A stretch of DNA of 64,000 nt from Caenorhabditis elegans. Lineage: Eukaryota > Nematoda > Chromadorea > Rhabditida > Rhabditidae. This document shows, in pieces, positions 33,258 to 45,763 of the stretch. The notes below the pieces were generated by a model that worked only from the letters and a program-made list of their open reading frames with translations, ran no database searches and was not told where the DNA came from. Positions within the stretch are counted from its first letter, which is position 1. The number at the start of each line of letters is the position of its first letter. Location of the stretch: the NCBI RefSeq assembly GCF_000002985.6, contig NC_003279.8:9486001-9550000 (forward strand). The letters run 5' to 3'. Made by a program: the position numbers and the translations under genes.

Positions 33258-35190
33258 ATGTCATCGAAATCGAAGTCACGAACGAAGAAAAAGCTTCGTC
33301 AACACAGTTCAAGAGGCCCAATCACTGAAATGCTCGCATCAAACATGTGTATCTTTGAGGTTTGCGTAAACTTACGTTTTCTCCTTTTTAACACTTTTAT
33401 TTAAAGGCACCTCCATTCAAAGCGGAGCAGGATTTCCCGATATATCTTGCCGCCGGCTACGAAGAACGAAGAACGTTTCTCAAAGAATCTGCTTGTCTTG
33501 TGGAAACGAAACCAGACGTAGAAAATTACAGCCAGTCGCATGTTAAAGTTCTGAATAAAATCCGAAACGATCCACATCTTAATGGAAACTGGAAACTGCT
33601 CCCCAAATATGATGAGGATGTGAAAGGCACAATGATGCGAATATTGGGACAACGAGCAATGATTTCACAAGGAAGGGAACATGAAATTTCCACATGTCCG
33701 GATTCCGGCCAAGAGTGAGGAATTAATTTAATTATATTATTTTAATACATTTCTTTTCAGTGTTCCATTGCTTTCGCCGACTTATATTACTCCAAGGAAA
33801 AGAATTCGAGTAACAGAGAATCTCACTTTCAACACCTTAGATATCGTTCCTGTCTATTCTGATCTACCAGATGAAAAATTGACTTCAATTCAAATTCCCG
33901 ATACTCTTCTCTTCGAATATACAGACACGAATGTTTTGAACCCGTGCTCCGCAAGAAACATTGCGAAAGCATGTATTATGTCTCAAAAGGAAGAGAATAC
34001 GGTACTTTATTCTTCTTTCTTTCCCTGAAGATTATTTCTAGTCAATTGTTCAGTTATTTTATGTATTGCTAAATTTAGTTTTTCTTCAAGGTAACAACTT
34101 ATTTTCTTTTTCAGATTCGTTGTGATTGTTGCTCATCGAATCCAATTGTACCATGCTACGAAAACGAAAACTGCCCGTGCTATAAATTAAACCAAAAACT
34201 GCAAGGATTACAAATAAATAGTTCCAGTCACCCTCCTACCAAATTCGTAAGTCCTTCCGTAAGAATATGAAAAAATTTTTAATAAGAAGTTCAGGCGTCG
34301 TTTGATCCAGTAATGTTCTCCAATTCGAATAGTACATTCGATAGATGTATTGGATTCTCCTGCTCTGAAGCGTGTGGCTGCAAAGGAAACTGCACCAATA
34401 ACAGTTTATTAATTCTTAACAAAAAACTGTTTCCGCTCGAGATCTATCGAAGCAATGAAAACGTTGGATTTGGATTACGTTCATCTGTTCTGATTCCAGC
34501 TGGCACGGCAGTATTGGAATTTACTGGAGAAATAGTTGAGCGTAATCAACTAGATCGTGACAGTCAAGATTATGCTTATCAGCTCACAGATAAAGACAAT
34601 TCGAACTGGAGGCGTCTTTTGGATACAATGAAATTCTCTGATGACTATAAAAAGTTTTTGAAGAAGTTGAGCTACGAAGAATTTTTCATTGATCCAAAAG
34701 CCAAAGGAAACGTTGGACGAATGATTTGTCATAGCTGTTCGCCGAATTTAGAAATCGTTCGTGTCTACCAGAAAGGTCTTTCACCAGCTCACGTACATCT
34801 CGTTTTCATTTCGCTGTTAAACATTTATCCAGGAACACCGGTAAGCTATTTTATAAGTCTTGATTTGGAAATTTTATACCACTATCAATCTAGCTCATAA
34901 AGTTTGTTTTTACATTTCAGCTTACAATGGACTACGGATACAACTACATGAAAAATCATCTCAATGGAAAATGCGAGTGCGGAAGTTTTGCATGTTTGAA
35001 CAGAAAAAGCTCCTGTCATACAAATATGTCATTCGGAGATGTAAGTATTTTTAAATTTGCAATTTTAATATAACATTTGTTTCAGTTCGCAGCTTATTAT
35101 CGCAAATTGGACCATCAACAGTGGGAAAGTTGGCACAAGAACATCTGCGAACCTCTTTCATGCAACGACGATGTAGTTGTTTTAGATTAA
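33258..35190 (+). CDS. set-32: SET-domain histone methyltransferase SET-32
   Basis: Seven exons (33258-33359, 33407-33714, 33761-34001, 34115-34246, 34295-34840, 34921-35040, 35086-35190) give 517 aa. SET-32 is an H3K9/K23-type methyltransferase required for nuclear RNAi inheritance in C. elegans. A Cys-rich pre-SET region (RCDCCSSNPIVPCYENENCPCY, CSEACGCKGNC) precedes a SET domain that starts LEIYRSNENVGFGLRSS. The usual NHSC motif reads CHSC here (GRMICHSCSPN), replacing a SAM-contact Asn. The catalytic DYG is present (TMDYGYNYM) and a post-SET CECGSFAC follows. Poly-A signal AATAAA at 35254. Confidence 0.93.
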
Positions 35191-36577
35191 GTGTTTTTGA
35201 AGTTTTACCGTTTTTTTTTCTTATTTTTTACTGATTTTCTTTTTTTCGTAAATAATAAACCTTTATAAAATCTTGAATAACGTATTACGCGAATTAGATT
35301 AAATCACATTATTCAACCAACTATACGAACCCATTCGAAACGTTTTTTTTGCTAATTTCAATAAAATTGGAGTTCATATCCATATAAACCTCCGAAAAAA
35401 AGTGCCAAACGACTTTCAATCAACTCTGCCGGAGACTTCATTTGGCGGAGCAACGAATCGGACGACTCGGGCCCGCCCATCAAAGCTCCGCCCATTTGCA
35501 AATGGCTACCAAATTAGGGTGACCTCCTCCAATCTCAATATTCTCCTTTTTCTTTTGTTTTGATAATTTTGATTATAACTGCATTGAAGACCTATATATA
35601 TATATTGGAAGTGGCTCCTGCCAGCTAAATTCTAAAAATTTCGAAAATAATTTAGATTTGCATTGACCGTAGAATGATAGCATAAGCCGAACGATACAAA
35701 TAAACTTTATTACTATTCGGAAACGCAACTTTATAACGAAATAATTAGTTTCCAGGTCTCGACGCGAAAGTACATTTTTCGAAAAAAAAGAGTATGCGCC
35801 TTAAAGGAGTACTGTAGAGTTTTCCGCGCCCGTCTTCATCAATTTATTTTTAGTTTTCTGGAATTTTTCATTTAGATTTTAGATGATGATGACGCGGTCC
35901 AATTTTGTTGTTGAAAAATAATTATTTTTAAGAGAAACATCGTTTTAAAAAACAGAAAGCGGAAAGTACTGTACTTCTTGAAGGCGCAGCGAGACCTGGT
36001 ACCGTAGTTGCGCGTCAAAAATCTAGTTTCTCACATAAAGTGACAGACCTTGAAAGGTTTGAAGACAACAAATGAGATTCGAAAAGATTAAGTTTTATTT
36101 AAAAATATGGATTATATTTATAGTATTTCCGGAAATGACATTAGAAATACTCTAAATGTCTTTAACAAATTTAGATTACTTTCTGCAAAATGACAACAGT
36201 AGAAGAAAAACTGATATCGTGATGAGGAAACAATGATACAACTATTTTCAAAAAATATTTCTCGCGGCAGGAACCAAACGAAAACATCTGTGCGCTTTTG
36301 AGTACGTCTTGTGGAAAAAAATGTGGAAATCTTTTTCAAGGGTTCAATAGTAATATGGAAATATTAGTCATTAGTCATATTTAAGTTTCTAAAAATTAGT
36401 TTGTTTGAGGAATATATTTACAAAACATAAAGGTACTGCCCTTGATGACCTTGATATGCCTGAATTTTCTCCTTACTTTTTGTTTGCTAGAAGATTTTTC
36501 CTCGAACTTTTTTATTCTTTCAACAAAAATTTAGATTCAATTATTTTCCAGGTTAAACAGACGTTCGAATTTGTGAA
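35191..36577. other. set-32/ahr-1 intergenic region
   Basis: About 1.4 kb. A GC-rich patch at 35460-35515 has repeated GCCCGCCCAT / CTCCGCCCAT. A foldback element lies at about 35755-36010. The ahr-1 start is preceded by a TATTTTCCAG acceptor ending at 36551, 27 bases before the ATG, which fits a spliced-leader site. Confidence 0.5.
35755..36010. repeat. foldback element of the GGTCTCG family
   Basis: The left arm CCAGGTCTCGACGCGAAAG ... TGCGCCTTAAAGGAGTACTG is answered by GTACTGTACTTCTTGAAGGCGC ... GCGAGACCTGG. The middle has no coding signal. It shares ends with the copies at about 8980, 15689 and 58382. Confidence 0.6.
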
Positions 36578-39500
36578 ATGTATGCCAGCAAACGTCGCCA
36601 GCGGAACTTCAAAAGGTGAATTTCAAGATTTTACCAAAAAAACTAGCATATTCTCGTATTATTCATCCATCAACTACCGTAATCCGCTCCCTCTCTTCTT
36701 CATCCGAAATCCATTGAAAATTCTATCCACTTCATCGTCGTCACGACTTTTTGGAAGGCGAATCTGTCCAAAATAAATATGTTACGAAAGTTGGCTGGAT
36801 TCGGAGGTGATATGGGATTGGAGAGAGGGAAAGAAAACAGTTTAGGTGAAACTAAGAAACATTAAAAATAACAATTGGATTAACATTTAAACATTTTATT
36901 ATTTTGATAATGCGAGTTCCAAATGCTAATAAGACAACACGAATTGCGCATTTCTACAAATTATTCTCATATTCAAGTTAGCATCTGGTATTTATAATTT
37001 ACAAATGTTTGAAACTGCTCAAGGAGTTAGAGGTGGAGTAGTATCATAGGGAATTGCCAGTCAACATTTTGGGAAACTCCAAAATTTCAAAAAAACCTTG
37101 GCTTTTTGAAAAATTTATAGCTATTTCGTATGTTTGAATTCCTACAAAAAACGTCTTTGATTTTAAACAATTGTAAATAACAGTGGGGTTACCTTATTTT
37201 TGAAATGCACTATCTGTGGCACAATTAGCAAAATTAGTTTTTAAAATATAGTAAAACCGAAAACCTACTTAGATTGAAAATTACTTTATGTGTTATGATA
37301 GCGAGCAGAAAGTTCTTTCTATTTAAATTCCTTGTATTTTGTCAAAAATGTGAAGTTTAAAAAATACAGGGATCGTTTTTTTATGTAAAAGATAATATGC
37401 TCATTTCCAGTTTTTCTTAGCTTGAATATTTTGAGCTGTGAAGAAATAGATTAAAAAGTACAAAACTTGCATAGCCCATTGCTCTAATTTGACAATTCAT
37501 ATCTCGCTCGCCATCGGCTTTTTCAAAAAATGGTCAATTGATGAAATATATATTTAACCTTTTCCTATATTTTTAAAGTCAGCAAATTTTTTGACCAACT
37601 CAAAGATAACCTGAATACCAGTATGAGGGCTCAAAGAATGGGAATAGTTACAATGAAAAAAAAACTAGAAAAGTGAGAAGGATTGTAGTCTAAGGCTGTC
37701 GTCGTCCTTGGACACGATCGTTTTATTCAGACTGATGGCTTCAAACTGCCTTCTTTTTCTGTTTCTTCACATCTTCTCCACCATGTTCGTGCCATGTGCT
37801 CAGATGTGCGTGTGACACGGAAACTGTGCGTGAGGTAGAAGACTCTCCGTCTTCCCAACACTGCTCATTGGCCAGTCCGACGGTCTGTGTATCATTGAAT
37901 CGTTGAGTCTCTTCTCACTCGCATATCGTGACAATGAAGACTTGTCCACATCAGGATTACTGCACGATGATTCGAAACACGCAAAACTACCAAAACGCAC
38001 GCCAGTTTATATTTTAGAACCCAGACACTTTTCAGTCAACTTCCCAGTATCCCCTTCTCATGTGCCCTAGAACACGTAGCAACCAAGAGTGTTGTTTGAA
38101 TTTTTTTTCGATTTTTAGTCTTTCTGAAAAAAACACTAAAATTGTTGCTGTTTCGGTAAAACCTAAAAGTTGAAAAAGTGTAAATATTTTCTAGAACAAA
38201 TTCTTCATCAATTTGTTTGTATTGATAACAATAGAAGTTCAAGTTAGTACGTTTGATTTTGTTGATTTTCTCTCTCATCTGTTGCTCATCCTCTTCTCCC
38301 TCCTATAGAAACATCTCCACCATATGGTGCACAATTATAACAGGCGATAAACATTCACGTACAAATTCCGTAAAGATTCTTCCATGGAAGACCATACGAA
38401 ATGATTGTCGAGAATTAATTGCTCCACTATGCCATCCTCGTTGAATTTTTGAGTGTTTTGCATGTCATGGAGAGGAGCCAGGTGTGGGAGCTATTAAAAT
38501 GAGCGAATGTGGAGAAAGAGGGAAAGGGGAACCATATCTAAATGTTACAAGAAAAAACAAATATAATGATAGTGTTTCCAGTTTGACACACCTGTTCTTT
38601 TAGTTTTTTTTTATAAAAAAAACAGAACGCATGGGCATATAATCAACTGGAACATTTGCAGGGTACGGGATCCGCCGAAGCAGTTGACTAACACCAATCC
38701 GTCGAAACGGCACAGAGAACGGTGAGAATTGAATAAAAATTAGAAATTATTAGAAAATTGTGGACAAATTGAAAATAATTTTACAAATTGATTTTTCATG
38801 CCTATACAGTTCAAACTAAATTACTCATGTAATACACTGAAAAATGTTAAGACAAAAAAGCAAAACTGTACGCCTGTCGATTAGTTTTCTAAAAGGCTTA
38901 GTCCAAATTTTGAAATATGCATAAATATCTCCGTTTTTAATTTTCAGATTAAATGGAGAACTTGAGACGGTTGCTATGCTTCTTCCTTACGACAGCTCTA
39001 CCATCAGCCGTCTGGATAAACTCTCCGTGCTCCGACTTGCAGTCAGCTTTCTTCAATGCAAAGCTCACTTTCAAGGTAAGAATTTACGTAACAATGGATA
39101 TCACATCAAAAGTTATGTCACAAAGAACTCACCTTTTTCCCATCATTCCGAACACCTTAGAAGTCTCACATGCAATATTGACAGAGAAGGTGCCAATTAC
39201 ATGTTCAATGTGTCACATTCCTCATCTTCCGTAACCACTTGATGACCGTACCCTTGACATTCTCTGTGTCTCTCTAATAATTGAAGTGTCTGATAGTATA
39301 TGTTTATATAGGGAGGGTGTATCATGAGTTATTGACATATTCTTGATATTTGATATGACAACCTGGCTATTAAATGGTCATGAAAGGTGAAATATAGAGA
39401 CTTTTGCTGGTTATATGGGACTTAATTTTAGTTTAAGAAATTGTAAAAAATCAAAAAAAAAAAAGTTAACTTGAAAACAGTTAATTCAGTTAAAACACAG

Positions 39501-42500
39501 GTTACTTGATTTTATTCGGAAGCCTTAGTATTTGTGAATATGATATCGCATCGTTTAGTACCATAGTCTTCATAATTTTCCACCATCGCGCCTATATTAT
39601 TCACTCGTTTTCTTTTTGGACTGGCTGCCAACAGATGCATCAGTTAGAGATCAAACGTCTTAAAGAGAGTACTGAGAAGAATACGGTAGGCGGCAATTAG
39701 AAGAAGATGCTCTGCTTGCTCCCTTCGCATGTATGTTATGTCTTTCAAGTGATAAATTGGACATCTCGATTGAATGCGTGATGATGAAGATGTGAGGAGA
39801 ACGAAGAAACACAAATGGATGAAGAAAAGGGGACCAATAGATGAAAGAATATTAAAAATTCGTTGAGATAATAATTAATTTCTGAATCTGAAACTGGAAG
39901 TAAGTACATGTTAGGTCTTCACTTTCAAACATTGATCTACAGTAAGAAACAGGATCAGGGTTGTTAGGCTGTTTGCGTTTTAATATGAATAACGCAACTT
40001 GAGAAATGCAAAATGTTACCACATATTAAAAAGTCAATATTTTTTTCGTAGACTCTGCAACTTGATTTTACCAAAAATATAAATTGCCAGATGCCAAAAC
40101 ATCAGCAATTAGAATTTCCAGTTATCAAAAATAATGAAGTTTTTCCGATGACTGTGACTGTTCTGATTTGTAAAACGGACTTTAACACTTACATTAATTC
40201 ATATTTGTAAACACAAAAGTATTTGAACCTTGTAGAAAATGACTTGGCGAATTGGCACAACTTCTCATCAAATTTTAGCAACTTGAAAAACGCCATTCGC
40301 AAATGTTACTCGCAATGTATCTCTTTGAATTACATTTTTTAGCCGAGTAACTTTTAAAATTATATTCTTAGGTTACCCAATACCGAGAACTCTGAAGGAG
40401 ACTGTTCCAATCAAGTCTAGTCAAAGATTGTTCTTCAGTGGGAAAAATGTTCTAAACTCGGCAAAGAATTACGAGTGTTGTATAGAACGTCCAGCACCTG
40501 ACGAATTCAAAATTATTAAAACAAAGAATAGAAAGGTAGTAATTTTGATAGATTTATTTGCAAGTAGAGAAGAGACATTTCAGAGTATGAAGGGCTAGTT
40601 CGAAAGGATCCTGCTCACTCCTTCTTCTCATCGTCCTTCTTCTCCTGAAAATTTATGTTCAGAAGATTGCTAAAATAAGGGCTTTGAAATATAAACTCAC
40701 ATCGTCTTTCTTGTCGTCATCCTTTTTGTCGTCGTCCTTCTTATCCTCATCTTTCTTTTCTCGTTTGGACTTCTTGGACTTCTTGGATTTTTTGGACTTC
40801 TTCGACTTGGACTTGGCTTCTTTCTTATCGTCTTTCTTCTCATCATCCTTCTTTTCATCCTTCTTGTCACCTTTCTTGTCGTCTTCTTTCTTATCGTCCT
40901 TTTTCTCTTCATCCTTCTTTTCGTCATCCTTCTTTTCGTCCTCCTTCTTTCCATCCTTCTTGTCGTCCTTCTTGTCGTCCTTCTTTTCATCTTTTTTCTC
41001 ACTCTTCTTCTCTCCATCCTTCTTTTCCTCGTCCTTCTTCTCGTCCTTCTTGTCTTCATCTTTCTTTTCTTCCTTTTTCTCGTCTCCTTCCTTCTTTTCA
41101 CTCTTTTTATCGCCATCCTTCTTTTCTCCATCAGCAGGCGCAGCGGCAGCATCTGGAGCAACTGGTGGAGCGTCTGGAGCAGCGGGAGGCGCTGGTGCAG
41201 GAGCAGTTGGGGCAGTCATCTTGGATGCGGACTTTGGTGGCCTGAAAAGGAAATCTGTAATTTTCATTCCTGAAACTCCTATAAACTCACGGTGCTTTCT
41301 TTTTTCCTCCGCATCCAATAAGCGCAGCAAGTGGGCCAACGAGAAGCAAAATGGCGTGTAGATAGTCCATCGGGCTCATCGTCTTCTTGTCGCTTGGTAG
41401 CGTTTATACAATTTTTGTATCGAATATGAAGATTCGTACTGAATTTTTATTTAATTTTTGTTCTTATATGGACAAATAATGTCAGGGTGTCACGCCAAAA
41501 AAGTATTTGTGAGAATTATTGAATTCAAAAAGAAAAAATTTATTTTAACATGTAAATTTTCTTACTTTTTCATTAGAGTACGTTAGATCATTTGAATTCC
41601 TTCCCTAAAATCAGTTTTCAAAGCTCTTGATACATTTGAAGATGTTCAGAAGTAGGAAACACTCTGGAAGGTGTAAACACTGAACATTTTTTTAAACCAA
41701 AATTCGATCAAAAACTCTAGATTTTTTGCAAATTAAAAAAAAAAATTTTTTTTTTGAAATCCATGGGCTAAACTTGTTTATTTTCCTTGAGAGACTTCGA
41801 AAATATTTTAAAATTTCAGCATGTCTACACAACTCTCAGTTCCTGTCAGCTGGCTTTCCAATGTCAACTCATTCGTATTCTTATCAACCACACCCTCCTA
41901 TACCATTTTCAAACAAAGTTCCAACAATCTTTGATCTACGAATTGGAACACCAATGTTGGACCCAGAAGAATCCAATTTTGAAGAAATTAGTCTGAAATC
42001 ACTTGGTGGATTTATTCTTGTTCTCAATGACAATGGAGAAATCTATTATGCATCTGAAAACGTAGAAAATTATTTGGGATTTCATCAATCTGATGTTCTA
42101 CATCAACCAGTTTATGATCTTATACATTCGGAAGATCGTGATGATATTCGTCAACAACTTGATTCGAACTTTCATATTCCAACGTCATCTGCCTCAAATC
42201 AATTTGATGTTTTTGCACCACGTATGTGAAATAGTATTCGAATATTAAAAATGAATAATTAATTACAGAAAACTCAAAATATCTGGAACGTAATGTGAAC
42301 GCAAGATTTCGGTGCTTATTGGATAACACATGTGGATTTTTGGTTAGTGATACTTCATGAAATTCTTTCAAATAACATTTTGGCGGTTCAACATTTCACA
42401 AAAACATAAATTTGTATAAATTCTCCAATTTTGCACTAAACCGGTTACGCACATATTTATTTACATATGTATCTGAATCAAGGGGGCTTATCTGACATAT

Positions 42501-45098
42501 GTACGGGGTTTTGGTTAGTGATGCCTTATTTTTAAATTTTTTATGGTAACATTTTATTAAAAAATAGTTTAAGAACCAGTCAGGAAATTCTACGAAAAGA
42601 AAAACAAATTTGTAATAAAATTTTTCTGAATTATTGAACAGAATCATGCAATTTTAATATAAGAGACATAGGATTTAACTAAACATATATACAATACTTG
42701 TGTTATTTTTCCCAATGAATATTATAATCTTCTGAGTTTCGTAGGAATTTATTTGGGATGAGTCTTACAGTGAAAAGGGTTACTCTTTTTGATTTTTGCG
42801 GCATCAGTTTTAGAAATTTGTGAAGATACGTTATCGTAGAATATGTTTTCAGAGAATTGACATGCGCGGAAAGTTGATGTCTCTACATGGATTACCATCA
42901 TCGTATGTAATGGGAAGAACTGCCTCGGGTCCAGTGCTCGGAATGATTTGCGTTTGCACGTTAGTTGTTTCAAACTTTGCGTTCAGGACTTAAAAAAAAA
43001 ATACTTCAGACCTTTTGTGCCGCCTTCAACATCCGATTTAGCATCCGAAGACATGATTTTGAAAACAAAACATCAGTTGGATGGAGCTTTAGTATCTATG
43101 GATCAAAAGTGAGTTTTATTAGGTAAAAATAACTTTTCTACTGATAATTATTAATTACAGGGTTTATGAAATGTTAGAAATTGATGAAACTGATCTACCA
43201 ATGCCACTCTATAATCTAGTCCACGTGGAAGATGCAGTCTGCATGGCTGAAGCTCATAAAGAAGGTGTCAATATTTGATTTCTCGAGCAATTTGTAAATA
43301 ACTACAATGAAATTTCAGCTATCAAAAACGGGTCATCTGGTCTTCTGGTATATCGTCTAGTCAGCACAAAAACTCGTCGTACGTATTTTGTTCAAAGCTC
43401 CTGTAGGATGTTTTACAAGAATAGCAAACCGGAATCAATTGGCTTAACTCACAGATTACTCAAGTAAGTTTTTTGATATTAGAAAGAATTGAAAATTATA
43501 CAAATATGCTTTGAATATCTAGCGCACATTTGCTGTAAAGTGAGAAAAAGTGAGAAAAGTTTTCATTGATTCAGTGAGAAAATGTTGAAAATCACTCCTA
43601 TATTGCTAAAATGGCAAAAATTATTTTACAACTAAAATTAAAAACTTTTTATCTTAAATAATCGATATCGCAAAAACTCAATATTAGGCTTTCTATTCTC
43701 AAAAAAAACTGAAATTTTAGTAAATTCGGAAAATTCATTAAAACTTTGACTCTTTTTAGAAATCCAAAACTTTTCGGAGCACCTCCTTGGAAAAATCGAT
43801 TTCATCGTTTTAAGCCATCATTTATTTTTCAGCGAAGTGGAAGGTACAATGCTTTTAGAAAAAAGAAGCACATTGAAAGCTAAACTATTATCATTTGACG
43901 ATTCATTTCTTCAATCTCCACGAAATCTCCAATCAACAGCTGCACTTCCATTACCATCTGTATTGAAAGATGATCAAGATTGGTTTGTTACTAGCTTTTG
44001 ACAAATTTAACAATAATTATTTTCAGTTTGGAACCATCAACATCCAATTCCCTATTCCCATCCGTTCCTGTTCCAACTCCTACAACAACCAAAGCAAATC
44101 GCCGACGAAAAGAAAACAGTCATGAAATTGTTCCAACAATCCCATCAATTCCAATTCCAACTCATTTTGATATGCAAATGTTTGATCCATCATGGAATCA
44201 TGGAGTTCATCCACCAGCATGGCCTCATGATGTATATCATTTGACACAATATCCTCCAACATATCCACATCCACCAGGAACTGTTGGATACCCTGATGTT
44301 CAAATTGCACCTGTGGATTACCCTGGATGGCATCCAAATGGTACGTTACAATTGGAATAACATTGTTGAAATTACTTATTTTTAGATATACATATGACAC
44401 AGCTGCCACACGGTTTCACACCAGATGCTCAAAAGGTATTGTCTGAATTTTAGTCTAAAAATTAAAATTAAATTTCAGCCCATAGCATTATCTGTTAGTA
44501 ATGGTTATATTTTAATGTCTTTGTAATCATTTCTATCTAGTTTATCTTTTATTTTTCCATATCTATCATTATGGTTGTGTATATCAACTAAAATTATTTA
44601 TCAGTAACTCAAATCTCGGTAAGTTTTTGGAAAATGTTTTCAAAAATAAAAATGGCAGAGTGGGGAAATTTTTCTAATATCTGTCTAAAAGTTGAGTAGC
44701 GTGAATTGTAAATTTGTTTCAAAAAAAAATCAAAAAAGTATTCAACTCGGAAATACAACAAAAGAAAAACGGAAAATATAGAAAAAGATTTAAAAATCCT
44801 ACTTAAATAATGCAATTATTCAATTCCGTCGTTGTATTTCTGAAGTTAAGTTTTTTTTTAAATTTTGAAGCAAAATTCCCATTCACGCTACTCCACCTTT
44901 GAAAATGTATTTTGCTCTAATTCGAAAATCTACAAAAACGTTAAACTTTCAAATTTTCAGCTCGTCCCACCACATCCACAAATGAGCCATTTCACCGAAT
45001 ATCCGACCCCTTCAACACACCACGATCTTCATCATCACCCATTAAAACAAGACAATTTTCATTTAATCTCTGAAGTAACCAATCTTCTAGGCACGTGA
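36578..45098 (+). CDS. ahr-1: aryl hydrocarbon receptor, bHLH-PAS transcription factor
   Basis: Thirteen exons (36578-36615, 38662-38721, 38948-39075, 41820-42221, 42269-42342, 42853-42959, 43010-43108, 43161-43264, 43319-43463, 43833-43982, 44027-44340, 44386-44435, 44961-45098) give 602 aa, all in phase. AHR-1 pairs with AHA-1 to direct neuronal fates. The basic region is [15 protein letters not shown], and helix 2 is [22 protein letters not shown] follows ([25 protein letters not shown]), then PAS-B ([18 protein letters not shown]). The C-terminal third is Pro/His-rich. Introns 1 and 3 are long and carry other transcription units. Poly-A signal AATAAA at 45112. Confidence 0.96.
37740..38000 (-). 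other. antisense open segments in ahr-1 intron 1
   Basis: Two overlapping minus-strand frames look protein-like. One (38000-37800) contains [23 protein letters not shown]. The other, open from about 37922 to a stop near 37740, contains [17 protein letters not shown] and ends KKQKKKAV. They could be joined by a short intron or be the remains of a gene. They could belong with the 38036-38463 segment. No reliable splice model was found. Confidence 0.25.
38036..38463 (-). CDS. possible antisense small gene in ahr-1 intron 1
   Basis: A 37-codon frame from ATG at 38463 to 38353 reads [20 protein letters not shown] and on, with normal-looking codon use. It can join across a 50-base intron (GTTTAT...TTTCTATAG) to a frame starting [15 protein letters not shown] at 38302, which stays open to 38036. 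The donor is weak and the distal part is AT-rich, so the real 3' structure is unclear. No family recognised. It could instead be chance. Confidence 0.3.
40372..40598 (+). CDS. ahr-1: candidate alternative terminal exons of ahr-1
   Basis: Exon 40372-40535 has an ATTCTTAG acceptor and a 54-codon open frame ([20 protein letters not shown] and on). A perfectly sized 48-base intron follows (GTAGTA...ACATTTCAG), then a 15-base end with a stop (40584-40598). Its entry phase is exactly that left by ahr-1 exon 3 (39075), so splicing would give a protein with the bHLH but no PAS domains. The exit phase does not match exon 4 (41820), so it cannot be a simple cassette. It may instead be the end of an independent gene whose start I cannot find. 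Confidence 0.45.
40615..41379 (-). CDS. Lys/Asp/Glu-rich repetitive protein nested in ahr-1 intron 3
   Basis: Three exons (41379-41291, 41241-40701, 40644-40615) in perfect phase give 219 aa. The N-terminus has one hydrophobic segment, [21 protein letters not shown], which could be a membrane anchor or signal. An Ala/Pro tract follows ([13 protein letters not shown]), then about 150 residues of near-tandem KKDEKK/KKDDKK units with an [11 protein letters not shown] run inside. The low complexity prevents family assignment; related K-rich proteins occur in nematode germline and sperm sets, but that is only a suggestion. It lies antisense inside ahr-1 intron 3, and its stop is 16 bp from the candidate alternative ahr-1 terminus. 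Confidence 0.8.
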
Positions 45099-45763
45099 AT
45101 TGTAGTACATGAATAAAGAAGCGAAAAGTGTAGTTTACAACCCCATACATACAGTAATCATCGAGATAATCGTCTTGGACCGACACACTTTGAATCTTAC
45201 GAAACATGTGTCTTCAGTAGTAGTTTTGTCCCATTTTATTGCTCAACAAGGAGGTAATTAAAGAGGATGAGTGTTGCGAAAGTTCTTCAATGAAACGTTC
45301 ACCTACAGTACACCTACAAGGAAATCGTTTAATTTCGTACACTGTAGAAACCGTTTTAAATAGAAAATTTTAAAAAATTTGGAAACAGACAATTGAACTC
45401 AATTCATCTCATCAATTGATCAGTTATGTGGTGCATCTTCAGCGAGAGCATTCGGAGAAGGGAGAAACAGATCTCTTGGCTCTTTGCCTAAGATTGTCAA
45501 ATAAGTTTCTCCACTAGTAACTAGAAAAAAGGCTTTCTCTCCAACTTTAACAAGAAGTCAATCATGTTAATATTCAGAAAGTTGTCTCAAATTCAAGAAG
45601 AATCTGTATCGAATTCTAAGAATAATGGAAGACTGTATTTATTTATACAAAGAATGCAATCTTAAACCGGATTATTTTTCATTTTGATTAAAAAAATATA
45701 TACAAATTAACAGAGGTCTCAAATAGCAATTGGGGAATTTTTCTAACTTTTCAATATTTCCAT
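45099..45763. other. ahr-1 3' region
   Basis: 665 bp between the ahr-1 stop and the stop of the minus-strand membrane protein gene. Contains the ahr-1 AATAAA at 45112. No other feature seen. Confidence 0.5.

Noticed and set aside
40684-41361. Ser/Phe-rich 225-codon frame on the plus strand
   Set aside because: Exact antisense shadow of the Lys/Asp/Glu-rich gene, whose minus-strand exons have correct splice sites and start.
42340-42530. Repeated GGTTAGTGAT downstream of ahr-1 exon 5 (second copy near 42514)
   Set aside because: Looks like a decoy donor, but similarity around it is short and AT-rich. The first copy keeps the PAS frame and needs no alternative.
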